DNA from: Amarobacter sp964507025
Lineage (GTDB): Bacteria > Chloroflexota > Dehalococcoidia > Tepidiformales > Tepidiformaceae
Direction: 5' to 3'
Assembly (NCBI GenBank): GCA_964507025.1
Contig: CAZDOK010000004.1
Location: 62,001-126,000, forward strand
Length of the DNA: 64,000 nucleotides
Below, one piece after another: positions 49,310-58,028 of this stretch. The notes under the pieces are model-generated. The model saw only the letters and a program-made list of their open reading frames with translations, did not search any database and was not told where the DNA came from. A program made the translations under genes and the position numbers. The number at the start of each line of letters is the position of its first letter. Position 1 is the first letter of the stretch.

Positions 49310-50260
49310 TCACCCCTTCCCCCGTAGCCACGAGTACACCAGGTTTGCGCGGTCGAGCAGGAAGCGCTCGTCGGAGAGGGGGAGGGACAACTCCGCAGGG
49401 ATGGCGAGCGTGTCTCCTGCGGAGGTGTCGATGGCAACCAGCTCTCCCCCTTCGAAGAGGTAGATGAGACCCCGTCCCGGCTCGGGCACGGTCATCACGC
49501 CCAGCCGGAACCTGCGGTAGAAGCGCTGCCGGCTCGCGAACCGGACGCAGAAGTCCCACTCGTCGCGCAGCGCCGCCGCCTCTTCGAACCGCAGCTCCTC
49601 CGCGGCTTGCGCCATCGCCTGCTCCAGGTGGGCCGTGATCCAGCCGTCGTCACCGTCGAGGAATGCCCGCACCCGGGCGGCAATGGCCTGGTACCCGGCA
49701 GGTGTGATGGCTCCACGGCATGGTCCCGGGCACGTCCCGAGGTCGAAACGGGCGCTGCGCCGGTACGGTTCGCGGTCGGTACAGGCGCGCAGTCCGAAGT
49801 GCTGCGTGATGAGCGCTACCAGGTCGCGCGCGAAGTACTCGTCCGTGAACGGCCCGAAGAGCGCGCCCGGCCGGGTGGGCTCCGACTCGACCACAAGGCA
49901 GGCCCGGAAGGCATCGTCGGTGAGCAACACGTAGCGCCGTTCCAGATAGTCGCGCTGGCGTTCGTTGTGGCGCGGGTTGAAGCGCTTGATGAGCGCGTCT
50001 TCGAGCAGCAGGGCGAGCAGCTCTCCCGGCGTCTCACGCCAATCGAACCCGGCGATGGCCGAGACCAGGTGCCGCTGCCGGCTCTCGGGACCAGCACGGC
50101 CCGCCGCCAGGTACGAGAGCATCCGCTGGCGGAGGTTCAACGACTTCCCGATGTAGAGCCGTTCACCGTCTCGTCCGAGCCAGGTGTACACACCGGGGCG
50201 CTCCGGCACCTCCCGCCGTACCGCCGCGCGCAGTTCAACCCGGCGGCTATCGGCGGACAT
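49310..50260 (-). CDS. Cho-like nuclease: GIY-YIG endonuclease with UVR domain
   Basis: 316 residues. The GIY-YIG nuclease is GVYTWLGRDGERLYIGKSLN with RQRM following, then FGPFTDE, CTDREPYRRSARFDLGTCPGPCRGA (cysteines as in UvrC) and an UVR-type helical pair near 215-245. It lacks the C-terminal RNase-H-like nuclease of UvrC, so it resembles Cho, which makes only the 3' incision in nucleotide excision repair. It overlaps the SbcD-like stop by 14 nt. Confidence 0.88.
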   Translation of the reverse strand: MSADSRRVELRAAVRREVPERPGVYTWLGRDGERLYIGKSLNLRQRMLSYLAAGRAGPESRQRHLVSAIAGFDWRETPGELLALLLEDALIKRFNPRHNERQRDYLERRYVLLTDDAFRACLVVESEPTRPGALFGPFTDEYFARDLVALITQHFGLRACTDREPYRRSARFDLGTCPGPCRGAITPAGYQAIAARVRAFLDGDDGWITAHLEQAMAQAAEELRFEEAAALRDEWDFCVRFASRQRFYRRFRLGVMTVPEPGRGLIYLFEGGELVAIDTSAGDTLAIPAELSLPLSDERFLLDRANLVYSWLRGKG

Positions 50261-51260
50261 GCGCGAGCCCCCATCCCGGTTGCACGTTCATGGTGGGCGG
50301 GAAAATGGAGCGGAGTTCGCCTGAGCCGAATCGCTCCAGCACATCCGGCGCCACTGCCCCGGCCACCAGCCGCACAACCGCATCCGGCGGATAGCCACGC
50401 GACGCCTCCGCAAGGTAGGTCCGGACCTGCGATGGTTCGAGCGCGCCGGGGAGGTGCAGATCGAACATGGGCCGCGCCGGTAGCTCGATGAACGTTGCCT
50501 TCGAGACGCTTGCCGCCCGCCCGGGTGCGGACTCGACCACCAGGTCGTAGAACCCTTTCGGTTCGTTTCGCTCGGCGAACGACGTACGCTCGACCGAGCC
50601 CGGGTAGAACACCGGCGGGTGGCCGGCGTCGAGCACCTGGGCGTGGTGGATGTGGCCCGAGAGTATGGCCGTCGCCCTCGTCGGCAACTGTCCGGAGCGG
50701 ATGACATCGGACCCCGAGCGGAACGTGTAGCCATTCGAGCCGACACGCGCACCCGCGACCGTGTGGTGCATGCAGAGGAACCTCGCCTCCGCCTCTACCG
50801 CCTCGAACCCGGCCTGCTGCAAGAGCCCGGGGAACGACTCGCGGAGGTCGCCCCATGCGAACGGAAAGCCACTGAACGCCAGCCGCAGCCCCTGAGCCTC
50901 CAGCGCCACGGTCCTGGGTCGATCGAAGACGTGAATGTCCGGATGGCCGAGCCAGAGCGACGGTGGCAGTCGCGAGCGGTCGTGGTTGCCGGGCACAAGC
51001 AGTACGGGCACCCCGAGGTCGGCAATGCCAGCGAGGGCAGCGAACGCGCCCTCGACGACCGCGGGCGCGACCCGGCTGCGATGGAAGAGGTCGCCACCAT
51101 GGACCAGGACATCGGGCCTGGTAGCGGCGGTGTAGTCGAGCACCCGGCGGAAGTTGGCGAAGAAGTCGTCACCCCGCCGGCGCCGCTGCGTGCGCTGATG
51201 GGCAGGCTGGTCGAAGCCCAGGTGGGTGTCGCCGAAGAGGACGATGCGCGCACTGGCCAC
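50247..51260 (-). CDS. SbcD/Mre11-like metallophosphoesterase
   Basis: 337 residues with the calcineurin-like metal motifs GDTHLG, GGDLFHRS, VPGNHDRS, CMHHTV and SGHIHHAQ. Mre11/SbcD enzymes trim DNA ends with an ATPase partner (SbcC/Rad50), but no such gene is visible here. The C-terminal region is short and capping-domain-like. It starts with GTG at 51260; a TATCCT box is 8 nt upstream. It is translated with the Cho-like gene. Confidence 0.85.
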   Translation of the reverse strand: MASARIVLFGDTHLGFDQPAHQRTQRRRRGDDFFANFRRVLDYTAATRPDVLVHGGDLFHRSRVAPAVVEGAFAALAGIADLGVPVLLVPGNHDRSRLPPSLWLGHPDIHVFDRPRTVALEAQGLRLAFSGFPFAWGDLRESFPGLLQQAGFEAVEAEARFLCMHHTVAGARVGSNGYTFRSGSDVIRSGQLPTRATAILSGHIHHAQVLDAGHPPVFYPGSVERTSFAERNEPKGFYDLVVESAPGRAASVSKATFIELPARPMFDLHLPGALEPSQVRTYLAEASRGYPPDAVVRLVAGAVAPDVLERFGSGELRSIFPPTMNVQPGWGLAHVRR

Positions 51261-51268
51261 GAGAGGTC

Positions 51269-51274
51269 AGGATA
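51269..51274 (-). promoter_or_regulatory. -10 box TATCCT, leaderless start
   Basis: Minus-strand TATCCT 8 nt before the SbcD-like GTG. Confidence 0.3.
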
Positions 51275-51359
51275 CGCGCACGGTGAGGCATCTCCGAGGG
51301 GTGAGTGGCACAGGGGAGGGTTGTTGCGAGGATGCCCGGCCCATCGTGTCTTCTTGCGC

Positions 51360-52478
51360 TCACTTAGCGCGGACGAGGTGGATGTCCAGATGTGGATGCA
51401 GGTCGAGGAGCCGGTCTGCCAGCGAGCGACCAGCCCAGAGCCGCACGCTCGGGCGGCGCTGACTCACCAGAGTCACATGGGTCACCCCCTCGTCGGAAAC
51501 GACGGCTGAGAGTTCGGTGACCAGGTCGTTGCCAGCGAGTTCGCGCGTGTCTGCGTTCAAGTCGAGAGCAACGGTCAGGATGTGCGTCATTCCTTGCTCC
51601 TTGAGCAAGGCGGCCGGGTACGCCGCGATCAGCTCACCATTGAACGCATGGGCCAGCCGCCAGGCCCGGCGAATCGCCACCTCCGAAGCAGGAGTGTTGT
51701 CCAACAGCACCAGGACCCGTTCGGCAGCCTCCCAGCCCTCGAGGTGGTGCTCGTGCATGTACTCCTGGAGTTGCTGCTCGACATCGAAGGCAACCCGTTT
51801 GAGGGCGAGCTCGCGGAGCGCGGCGAGGTTGCCCTTTCGGAAGAAGCCCTCGAGGGCCTGCCTGGCCTGCTCAGGCGGATAGATGTTGCCGTGACGCATA
51901 CGCGCCTGGAGGGCCTCGGGCGAAATGTCGACCACCTCGACTTCGTCGGCCTCGTCCACGATTCGGTCCGGCACGGTTTCGCGAACGCGCACCCCGGTGA
52001 TCCCCGCGACTACGTCGTTCAGGCTCTCGAGGTGCTGGATGTTCAGCGTGCTGATGACAGTGATGCCTGCGTCGCGGATGTCTTCGACATCCTGCCAGCG
52101 CTTCTCGTTCTTCGAACCCCGAGCGTTCGTATGGGCAAGTTCGTCCACAAGCGCGACCTGCGGACGCCGCGCGATAACCCCTTCGGTGTCCATCTCTTCG
52201 AGCACCACCCCCTGGTAATCGATGCGCTCCCGGGGGATGACCTCCAGGCCCTCCAACGCCTCGACCGTCAGGGGGCGGTTGTAGGTCTCGGCGAAACCGA
52301 CGACCACGTCAGTCCCGCGTGCCTTGCGGCGCCGCCCTTCGTTGAGCATCGCATACGTCTTGCCTACGCCTGGTGCGGCGCCGACATAGATACGCAACCG
52401 GCCACGTTTGGCCTCCTCTTCCTTCAGTTTCCGAAGGAGGGCGTCGGGATCAGGGCGGGAGTCATCGTTCGCGCGCAT
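51360..52478 (-). CDS. KdpD N-terminal sensor protein lacking the kinase half
   Basis: 372 residues: the KdpD sensor domain (about 25-235) with P-loop GAAPGVGKT at 33-41 and VALVDELAHTNARGSKNEKRW, then a universal-stress-protein domain (about 250-365, RVLVLLDNTPASEVA). It stops there, with no transmembrane or histidine-kinase part. The missing half is encoded separately at 58715-60265. It follows kdpC directly (TAG, 2 nt, ATG). It may respond to K+ or bind ATP and act in trans on the kinase. Confidence 0.88.
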   Translation of the reverse strand: MRANDDSRPDPDALLRKLKEEEAKRGRLRIYVGAAPGVGKTYAMLNEGRRRKARGTDVVVGFAETYNRPLTVEALEGLEVIPRERIDYQGVVLEEMDTEGVIARRPQVALVDELAHTNARGSKNEKRWQDVEDIRDAGITVISTLNIQHLESLNDVVAGITGVRVRETVPDRIVDEADEVEVVDISPEALQARMRHGNIYPPEQARQALEGFFRKGNLAALRELALKRVAFDVEQQLQEYMHEHHLEGWEAAERVLVLLDNTPASEVAIRRAWRLAHAFNGELIAAYPAALLKEQGMTHILTVALDLNADTRELAGNDLVTELSAVVSDEGVTHVTLVSQRRPSVRLWAGRSLADRLLDLHPHLDIHLVRAK

Positions 52479-52480
52479 GG

Positions 52481-53086
52481 CTAATCCGGTAGTGGGAAGC
52501 GCTGGTCCAGCGCAATGTTGAGCTTGAGCACATTCACGCGCGGCTCGCCGAGCACGCCAAGCCACGAGGACTCCACGAACTCTTCGACCAGTGCGCGAAC
52601 GGCCACAGGGTCCGCATTCCGCGCTGCTGCCACTCGCGCGACCTGCAGCCTGGCTGTTGCGGGGCTGATGTGTGGGTCCAGCCCGCTTCCGGAGGCGGTC
52701 ACGGCGTCCGACGGGACGGGGGTCTCGGCCCCGAGACCGTTCTCTGCCCGGAACTCACCCACCCGCGCGGAGACGCCGTCGAGGAGGTCCCGGCTGGTCG
52801 GGCCGAGGTTCGAGCCGCCCGACGCCGAGGCGTCATAGCCGCCGCCCGCGGCCGAAGGGCGCGCGTGGAAGTAGAACGGGGCGCTGAAGTCCTGTCCGAC
52901 GAGGCTTGACCCCAAGTGCTGGCCGTCTCTCGTGACCAGACTTCCGTTCGCCTGCCGCGGGAAGAGTCCCTGCGCGATGCCTGTCACGGCCAGCGGATAG
53001 GCTACCGATGTCACGAGGAACAGCAATGCAGTCACCGCGAAGAGCGGACGAAGCTCTGGCACCCATGAGCGAAACGTTGCGTTCAC
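52481..53086 (-). CDS. kdpC: K+-transporting ATPase subunit C
   Basis: 201 residues. One N-terminal membrane span (about 15-40), then QDFSAPFYFHARPSAA and LDPHISPATARLQVARVAAAR typical of KdpC, ending with the LKLNIALDQRFP-like motif. It is the catalytic-chaperone subunit of the high-affinity potassium pump. Fourth of the kdpFABC run. Confidence 0.95.
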   Translation of the reverse strand: MNATFRSWVPELRPLFAVTALLFLVTSVAYPLAVTGIAQGLFPRQANGSLVTRDGQHLGSSLVGQDFSAPFYFHARPSAAGGGYDASASGGSNLGPTSRDLLDGVSARVGEFRAENGLGAETPVPSDAVTASGSGLDPHISPATARLQVARVAAARNADPVAVRALVEEFVESSWLGVLGEPRVNVLKLNIALDQRFPLPD

Positions 53087-53098
53087 TGTTGTGACCTC

Positions 53099-55180
53099 CT
53101 AAGCCAGCCGGGTGAGATTGATCACCATGTCGATGATCTTGATGCCGATGAAAGGCGCGATGACCCCGCCAAGCCCGTAGATGAGGGCGTTGCGGACCAG
53201 GAGCGGCCCGGCGCTCATTGGCCGGTAAGCGATCCCCCTCAGCGCGAGGGGGACAAGCATGACGATGATGATTGCGTTGAACATGACAGCCGAGAGGATG
53301 GCACTTTCGGGGCTGCCGAGCCGCATGACGTTGAGCGCGTCGAGCTGGGGGTAGGCTGCGACGAATGCAGCCGGCAGGATGGCGAAGTACTTGGCCACAT
53401 CGTTCGCGATGCTGAACGTCGTGAGGGCCCCGCGAGTCATGAGCAACTGCTTGCCGATGCCCACGATCTCGATGAGCTTGGTGGGGTCGCTATCGAGGTC
53501 AACCATGTTGCCGGCCTCCTTCGCGGCCTGCGTCCCGGTGTTCATTGCGACTCCAACATCTGCCTGAGCCAGGGCAGGTGCATCGTTCGTTCCGTCGCCG
53601 GTCATCGCGACCATCCGCCCGGCCGCCTGCTCGTCCCGAATTCGCTGGATCTTGTCCTCCGGTCTTGCTTCGGCCATGAAGTCGTCCACGCCAGCCTCTC
53701 GAGCGATGGTTGCGGCGGTCAGCGGGTTGTCGCCGGTCACCATCACCGTGCGGATGCCCATCTTGCGCAATTCGGCGAACCTCTCGCGGATCCCTGGTTT
53801 CACGGTGTCCTTGAGGTAGATCAGGCCCAGGATTTCGTCGCGCTCAAGAACCGCGAGCGGCGTCCCGCCTTCGCCAGAGATGCGCTGCACCGCCGGGTGG
53901 AGCTCTGCCGGAGCGGCTTTCCGGGAGGCGGCCATCACCGCATCCACAGCGCCCTTGAAGGTTCCCTGCCCATCGAGCCGGATTCCGCTCATGCGCGTAT
54001 CGGCGGCGAAGGGAACGAACTCGCCGACCGCTGATTTCGCGATGGCGCCCTCAACCAGGCTTGCGAAGCCCTGTGCGCGGGCGAGCTCGATAACCGATTT
54101 GCCTTCCGGCGTGTCATCGAGGATTGAGCTCAGAACGGCCGCGGCGACCAGGCGTCCGGGCTCCACGCCACCGAGCGGTATGAACTCGGCTGCGAGCCGA
54201 TTGCCGAAGGTGATGGTCCCGGTCTTATCCAGCAGGAGGGTATCGATATCACCCGCGGCTTCTACTGCGCGCCCCGACATGGCGAGAACGTTGCGCTGGA
54301 CGAGCCGATCCATGCCGGCGATTCCAATCGCCGAAAGCAGGCCGCCAATGGTTGTCGGGATCAAGGTCACGAGGAGCGCGACGAGAACCACGACCGAGAT
54401 TTCCTCGCCGGCGTATTTCGCGTATGGCTGCAACGTGGCGGTGACCAGCAGGAAGATGAAGGTGAGGCCCGCAAGCAGGATGTTCAGTGCGATTTCGTTG
54501 GGCGTCTTCTGCCTTTCGGCGCCCTCCACGAGGCCAATCATCCGGTCCAGGAAGCTCTCCCCGGGATTCGCAGTGATGCGTATCTTGAGGAAGTCACTGA
54601 CGACTGTTGTGCCACCCGTGACCGAACTCCGGATATCGGTCCCGGGCTCCTTGATCACCGGCGCGGATTCCCCGGTGATCGCCGCCTCGTTCACGTAAGC
54701 GACGCCCTCGATGACGTCGCCGTCCCCCGGGATCAGCTCGCCGGCGCGGACCATGACGATGTCGCCACGTCGGAGCTGGCCGCCCCCCACGACCTCGACA
54801 GTGCCGTCCGGCCGCACGCGGTTCGCGCGACTCTCTATTCGGGTCCGGCGGAGGGTCTCGGCCTGGGCCTTACCCCTACCCTCGGCGATGGCTTCGGCGA
54901 AGTTGGCGAACAGCACCGTGAACCAGAGCCAGAGCGCGATTTGCAGCTCGAACCGGAGGAGGTTGAACCCACCGCCGGTGAGCACGTCGAGGATGAACAG
55001 TGCCGTCGTAAGGCCAGCCCCTACCTCCACGATGAAGATCACCGGGTTGCGATAGAGCGTGAGCGGATGAAGCTTGGCCAGCGAGCCGAGCAACGCCTGA
55101 CGGACGATCTCCATCGTCCAGACCTTCGGTTTCTTCTGACGCTTTTGGACTGGGACCTTGACGGTCGGTGTAACAGCCAC
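53099..55180 (-). CDS. kdpB: K+-transporting P-type ATPase subunit B
   Basis: 693 residues. P-type ATPase signatures: TGES, the phosphorylation motif DKTGTITFGNR, MVTGDNPLTA and GDGTNDAPALAQADVG. Membrane segments lie at both ends. The GTG at 55180 is preferred over the ATG at 55228 because AGAGGGG sits about 6 nt upstream, it avoids a 38-nt overlap with kdpA, and it gives normal KdpB length. Confidence 0.96.
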   Translation of the reverse strand: MAVTPTVKVPVQKRQKKPKVWTMEIVRQALLGSLAKLHPLTLYRNPVIFIVEVGAGLTTALFILDVLTGGGFNLLRFELQIALWLWFTVLFANFAEAIAEGRGKAQAETLRRTRIESRANRVRPDGTVEVVGGGQLRRGDIVMVRAGELIPGDGDVIEGVAYVNEAAITGESAPVIKEPGTDIRSSVTGGTTVVSDFLKIRITANPGESFLDRMIGLVEGAERQKTPNEIALNILLAGLTFIFLLVTATLQPYAKYAGEEISVVVLVALLVTLIPTTIGGLLSAIGIAGMDRLVQRNVLAMSGRAVEAAGDIDTLLLDKTGTITFGNRLAAEFIPLGGVEPGRLVAAAVLSSILDDTPEGKSVIELARAQGFASLVEGAIAKSAVGEFVPFAADTRMSGIRLDGQGTFKGAVDAVMAASRKAAPAELHPAVQRISGEGGTPLAVLERDEILGLIYLKDTVKPGIRERFAELRKMGIRTVMVTGDNPLTAATIAREAGVDDFMAEARPEDKIQRIRDEQAAGRMVAMTGDGTNDAPALAQADVGVAMNTGTQAAKEAGNMVDLDSDPTKLIEIVGIGKQLLMTRGALTTFSIANDVAKYFAILPAAFVAAYPQLDALNVMRLGSPESAILSAVMFNAIIIVMLVPLALRGIAYRPMSAGPLLVRNALIYGLGGVIAPFIGIKIIDMVINLTRLA

Positions 55181-55190
55181 GTCATCCCCT

Positions 55191-56918
55191 CTAGAATGCC
55201 ACCCCGTCGTTGAGCAACAGCTGCTCAACGATCGGGCCCAGTGCCAGCACCGGGAAGAAGGTCAACAGTCCGACGATGCCGACGGTTGCGGTCAGCAACA
55301 CGCCAAAGGTGAGGCCGTCCGTGGGAAACGTGCCTGGACCGGGCGCGACCCGCTTCTTCGCGGCCATCACACCGGCGATCACGAGGACCGCGACGATGAT
55401 GACGAACCGGCCCAAAAGGATGTTGATGCCGATGCCGAGGTTGTAGAACGTGCTGTTGGCGTTCAGCCCGGCGAAGGCGGACCCGTTGTTCGCCGCGCCC
55501 GAGGTGAACGCATAGAGCATCTCGGAGAAGCCGTGCGGCCCCAGGTTGTTGAGGTTGTCAGTCCCGTAGCTGTTGACGGCCGCGAATGCGAGCCAGAGGA
55601 GGATGAGCACCGGGAAGACCAGGATGGCCGCCATTACGGCTTTCATCTCGCGAGGTTCGATTTTCTTTCCCAGGTACTCGGGCGTCCGGCCGACCATCAG
55701 CCCGGCGATAAAGACCGCCAGGATGATGTACACAAACATGCCATACATCCCTGCGCCAACACCGCCGAAGATGACCTCTCCGGTCAGCATGTTCACCAGG
55801 AGCACAAGGCCGCCGAGGGGCGTGTAGCTGTCGTGCATGCTGTTGACCGAGCCGTTGGATGCGCTTGTCGTGGCCGTGGCCCACAGGGCGGATGCGGCGA
55901 CGCCGAAGCGGACATCCTTGCCCTCCATGTTCCCACCCGGTTGGCCGGACCCGGCCTCGACCAGCACGCCACGACTCTCAAGCTCGCCAGTGCCCTGCTG
56001 TTCGAGCCACGTTGTCGTGAGCGCCCCGGCGAGGAAGAGAACCGCCATTACGCCGAAGAGCACCCAACCGTGCTTCACGCTCCCGACCATGCGTCCGTAC
56101 ATCGAGACCAGCCCGGCCGGGAGCACGAGGATTGCAAGGAGCTCCACGCAGTTCGACCAGGCTGTGGGATTCTCCAGCGGGTGGGCGGAATTGGCATTGA
56201 AGAACCCGCCTCCATTGGTGCCCAGCTGCTTGATAGCAACCTGGGAGGCCGCCGGACCTACGGCAATGAGCTGTCTGGCGCCTTCAAGGGTCGTCACCTC
56301 CCGGTACGAGTCGAACGTCTGAACGACCCCCTGCGAGACCAGGAACACTGCCATGGCCAGCGAAACCGGCAGGAGGATGTAAAGGACCGAACGGGTGAGA
56401 TCCACCCAGAAGTTGCCCAGCGTCGCTGCGGAGTGGCGTGCGAGTCCCCGGATGAGTGCCACCAGGACCGCCATCCCGACTGCCGCCGAGACGAAGTTCT
56501 GGAACGTCATGCCTGCCAGCTGCGAGAGGAAGCTCATCGTGGTTTCGCCACCATATGACTGCCAGTTGGTGTTGGTCGTGAAGCTGGCGGCCGTATTGAA
56601 CGCAAGACTCGGCTTCAGCCCGGGCAGGCCCTCGGGATTCAACGGCAGGTGTCCCTGCAGACGAAGGAGGGCATAGAGCAACAGGAACCCGAGCAGGTTG
56701 AACCCCAGGAGCGCGACCAGGTACTGCCTCCAGGTCTGCTCCCTGGATTCGTCAACACCGCACAGCCGGTAGGTGGCGCGCTCCAATGGCCGGATCAGCG
56801 TGTGGGCGAATGTCCGCCGGCCTTCGTAGACCGCGGCCATGTAGGCGCCGAGTGGGATTGCCACCAGCACCAGGATCGCGAGGTACGCAAGGATCTGCAT
56901 GAGTTGCGCGAGGGACAT
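55191..56918 (-). CDS. kdpA: K+-transporting ATPase subunit A
   Basis: 575 residues, the channel-like subunit with multiple transmembrane helices. Its four selectivity-filter-like repeats include TNTNWQSYGGE and LGTNGGGFFNANSAHP, and SGAANNGSAFAG. The ATG at 56918 directly follows the kdpF stop (TAGATG). Confidence 0.96.
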   Translation of the reverse strand: MSLAQLMQILAYLAILVLVAIPLGAYMAAVYEGRRTFAHTLIRPLERATYRLCGVDESREQTWRQYLVALLGFNLLGFLLLYALLRLQGHLPLNPEGLPGLKPSLAFNTAASFTTNTNWQSYGGETTMSFLSQLAGMTFQNFVSAAVGMAVLVALIRGLARHSAATLGNFWVDLTRSVLYILLPVSLAMAVFLVSQGVVQTFDSYREVTTLEGARQLIAVGPAASQVAIKQLGTNGGGFFNANSAHPLENPTAWSNCVELLAILVLPAGLVSMYGRMVGSVKHGWVLFGVMAVLFLAGALTTTWLEQQGTGELESRGVLVEAGSGQPGGNMEGKDVRFGVAASALWATATTSASNGSVNSMHDSYTPLGGLVLLVNMLTGEVIFGGVGAGMYGMFVYIILAVFIAGLMVGRTPEYLGKKIEPREMKAVMAAILVFPVLILLWLAFAAVNSYGTDNLNNLGPHGFSEMLYAFTSGAANNGSAFAGLNANSTFYNLGIGINILLGRFVIIVAVLVIAGVMAAKKRVAPGPGTFPTDGLTFGVLLTATVGIVGLLTFFPVLALGPIVEQLLLNDGVAF

Positions 56919-57008
56919 CTAGAGGTCCTCCGGGCGGAAGAGGCAATACAGCGTGAACAGGCCGATAAGCACGGCCAGCGCCAGCGCGACAATGTTCTCG
57001 AAGTCCAA
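56919..57008 (-). CDS. kdpF: KdpF small subunit (29 aa)
   Basis: 29 residues starting at TTG 57008: LDFENIVALALAVLIGLFTL, then YCLFRPEDL. One membrane span and the terminal RPE-type motif match KdpF, which stabilises the Kdp complex. GGAGGG and GAGAG precede the TTG. Its stop abuts the kdpA ATG. It was found by reading the sequence, being too short for usual ORF calls. Confidence 0.85.
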   Translation of the reverse strand: MDFENIVALALAVLIGLFTLYCLFRPEDL

Positions 57009-57011
57009 CTC

Positions 57012-57095
57012 TCACACCCTCCGCAAGAACTCCATGACCAGGTAGAAGAAGACGAACGAGCCGATTCCCACGGCGAGGAACGCTACGTCTGGCAC
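57012..57095 (-). CDS. 27-aa membrane peptide upstream of kdpF
   Basis: GTG 57095 opens a 27-residue frame, VPDVAFLAVGIGSFVFFYLV, then MEFLRRV. It is a single hydrophobic helix with a positively charged end. AAGGAG lies about 9 nt upstream. Small membrane peptides of this kind occur just before kdpF in other bacteria; the role is unknown. Position and ribosome site make it likely real. Confidence 0.6.
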   Translation of the reverse strand: MPDVAFLAVGIGSFVFFYLVMEFLRRV

Positions 57096-57101
57096 GTCGA
57101 T

Positions 57102-57327
57102 TTACTCCTTTTCACGTTCATGCAGCCCATTCTCGGGGCCGGGATTCGCGCGCCCGCAGTCGGTTGCCGGCCGAGGCCGGGTGTAGCGGATGATCCAGGC
57201 GCCCGTGGGGGTCTCTTCGACCTCCCGCCACCGACCATCCGAAGCGCACGCGCCAGGCGATGGAGGCGAGGCACTCCCTCGGCTCGCGGTGGAACGACTG
57301 GAGCCGGCTCAACGATGGATTAGGCAT
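57102..57327 (-). pseudogene. Small gene with a probable frameshift upstream of kdp
   Basis: ATG 57327 overlaps the receiver stop by 8 nt. The frame reads PSLSRLQSFHREPRE..AWRVRF with high GC3, then GC3 falls; from about 57238 another frame (RWREVEETPTGAWIIRYTR) takes over with high GC3 and ends in TAA at 57102. The combined product would be about 75 aa. It is either a damaged gene or a sequence error. Its 3' end carries the AAGGAG used by the next peptide, which argues for a genuine gene. No family recognised. Confidence 0.45.
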
Positions 57328-57709
57328 CGGTGCCGACCTTGCCGGGTGCCCTCGCACCAGTCGCTTCCTCCAGCAGCCGGAGAAGCGCATCGACCGGGAA
57401 GGGCTTCGTCAGGACTCCGGCCGGCTTGAACTCCTCGACCCGCGAAGGAGCCAGCGGCGATGCCGAGAACACAATGACCGGTACGCGCTGACGATCGAGC
57501 GGCGAGAGCCGGCGGAGCAACTCCCAGCCGGTGAGGTCGGGCAGGTTGATATCCAACAACATCACGTCCGGGACCTCCTCGGCGAGCACGAGCAGGGCAT
57601 CCTGGGCTGACGCCGCCGTGCGTACCCCGTACCCCCGCGCGCGCAGGGTCAGCGAGAGCACCGCCACGATGGGGGGCTCGTCATCAACCAGCAGCACGCT
57701 GACGCTCAC
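57320..57709 (-). CDS. Stand-alone response-regulator receiver
   Basis: 129 residues, a receiver domain with no output. The acidic pair is Asp9-Asp10 (VDDE), the phosphosite Asp53 (LLDINLPD), then FSAS and Lys102 in TKPF, so it is intact. The GTG at 57709 has AAGGAGG about 7 nt upstream and overlaps the 53-aa gene's stop by 4 nt (GTGA). Placed between the KdpDE half and kdpF, it may take phosphate from the Kdp kinase (inference). Confidence 0.88.
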   Translation of the reverse strand: MSVSVLLVDDEPPIVAVLSLTLRARGYGVRTAASAQDALLVLAEEVPDVMLLDINLPDLTGWELLRRLSPLDRQRVPVIVFSASPLAPSRVEEFKPAGVLTKPFPVDALLRLLEEATGARAPGKVGTDA

Positions 57710-57867
57710 GGGGAATCCTCCTTGCGCCACAGGGCCAGGAATGGACCTCCTGGTGCACCGCGCAGCTCGAGAAGGATCCAGCCGAGGGCCAGCAGCTGCC
57801 TGATCCCCTGGATGCACAGGTCGGGCGTGACGAACTGCTCCTCGCGGTAGGCGATATGACGAACCAT
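57706..57867 (-). CDS. Small hypothetical protein (53 aa)
   Basis: ATG 57867 to TGA at 57706 gives 53 residues, MVRHIAYREEQFVTPDLCIQ, later LLALGWILLELRGAP, with nearly all third positions G or C. Its stop overlaps the receiver's GTG (GTGA), so the two are translated together. GAGG lies about 9 nt before the ATG. No family recognised. Found by direct reading, not by length-based ORF calls. Confidence 0.6.
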   Translation of the reverse strand: MVRHIAYREEQFVTPDLCIQGIRQLLALGWILLELRGAPGGPFLALWRKEDSP

Positions 57868-58028
57868 GGCATCTATCCTCGCCGGGCCCGGTCGTTCCCC
57901 TCAGCGCCGTCTGGTCCTACTTCTGGTGTCCAACAGGCCGAGGTTCGACAGCTGCACAACGGGGTGAGGATGCCAGGGAGCCCATCCGGGGGGCGTCTGG
58001 CGCTGACCCTTGATGCGTCAGGAAAGTA

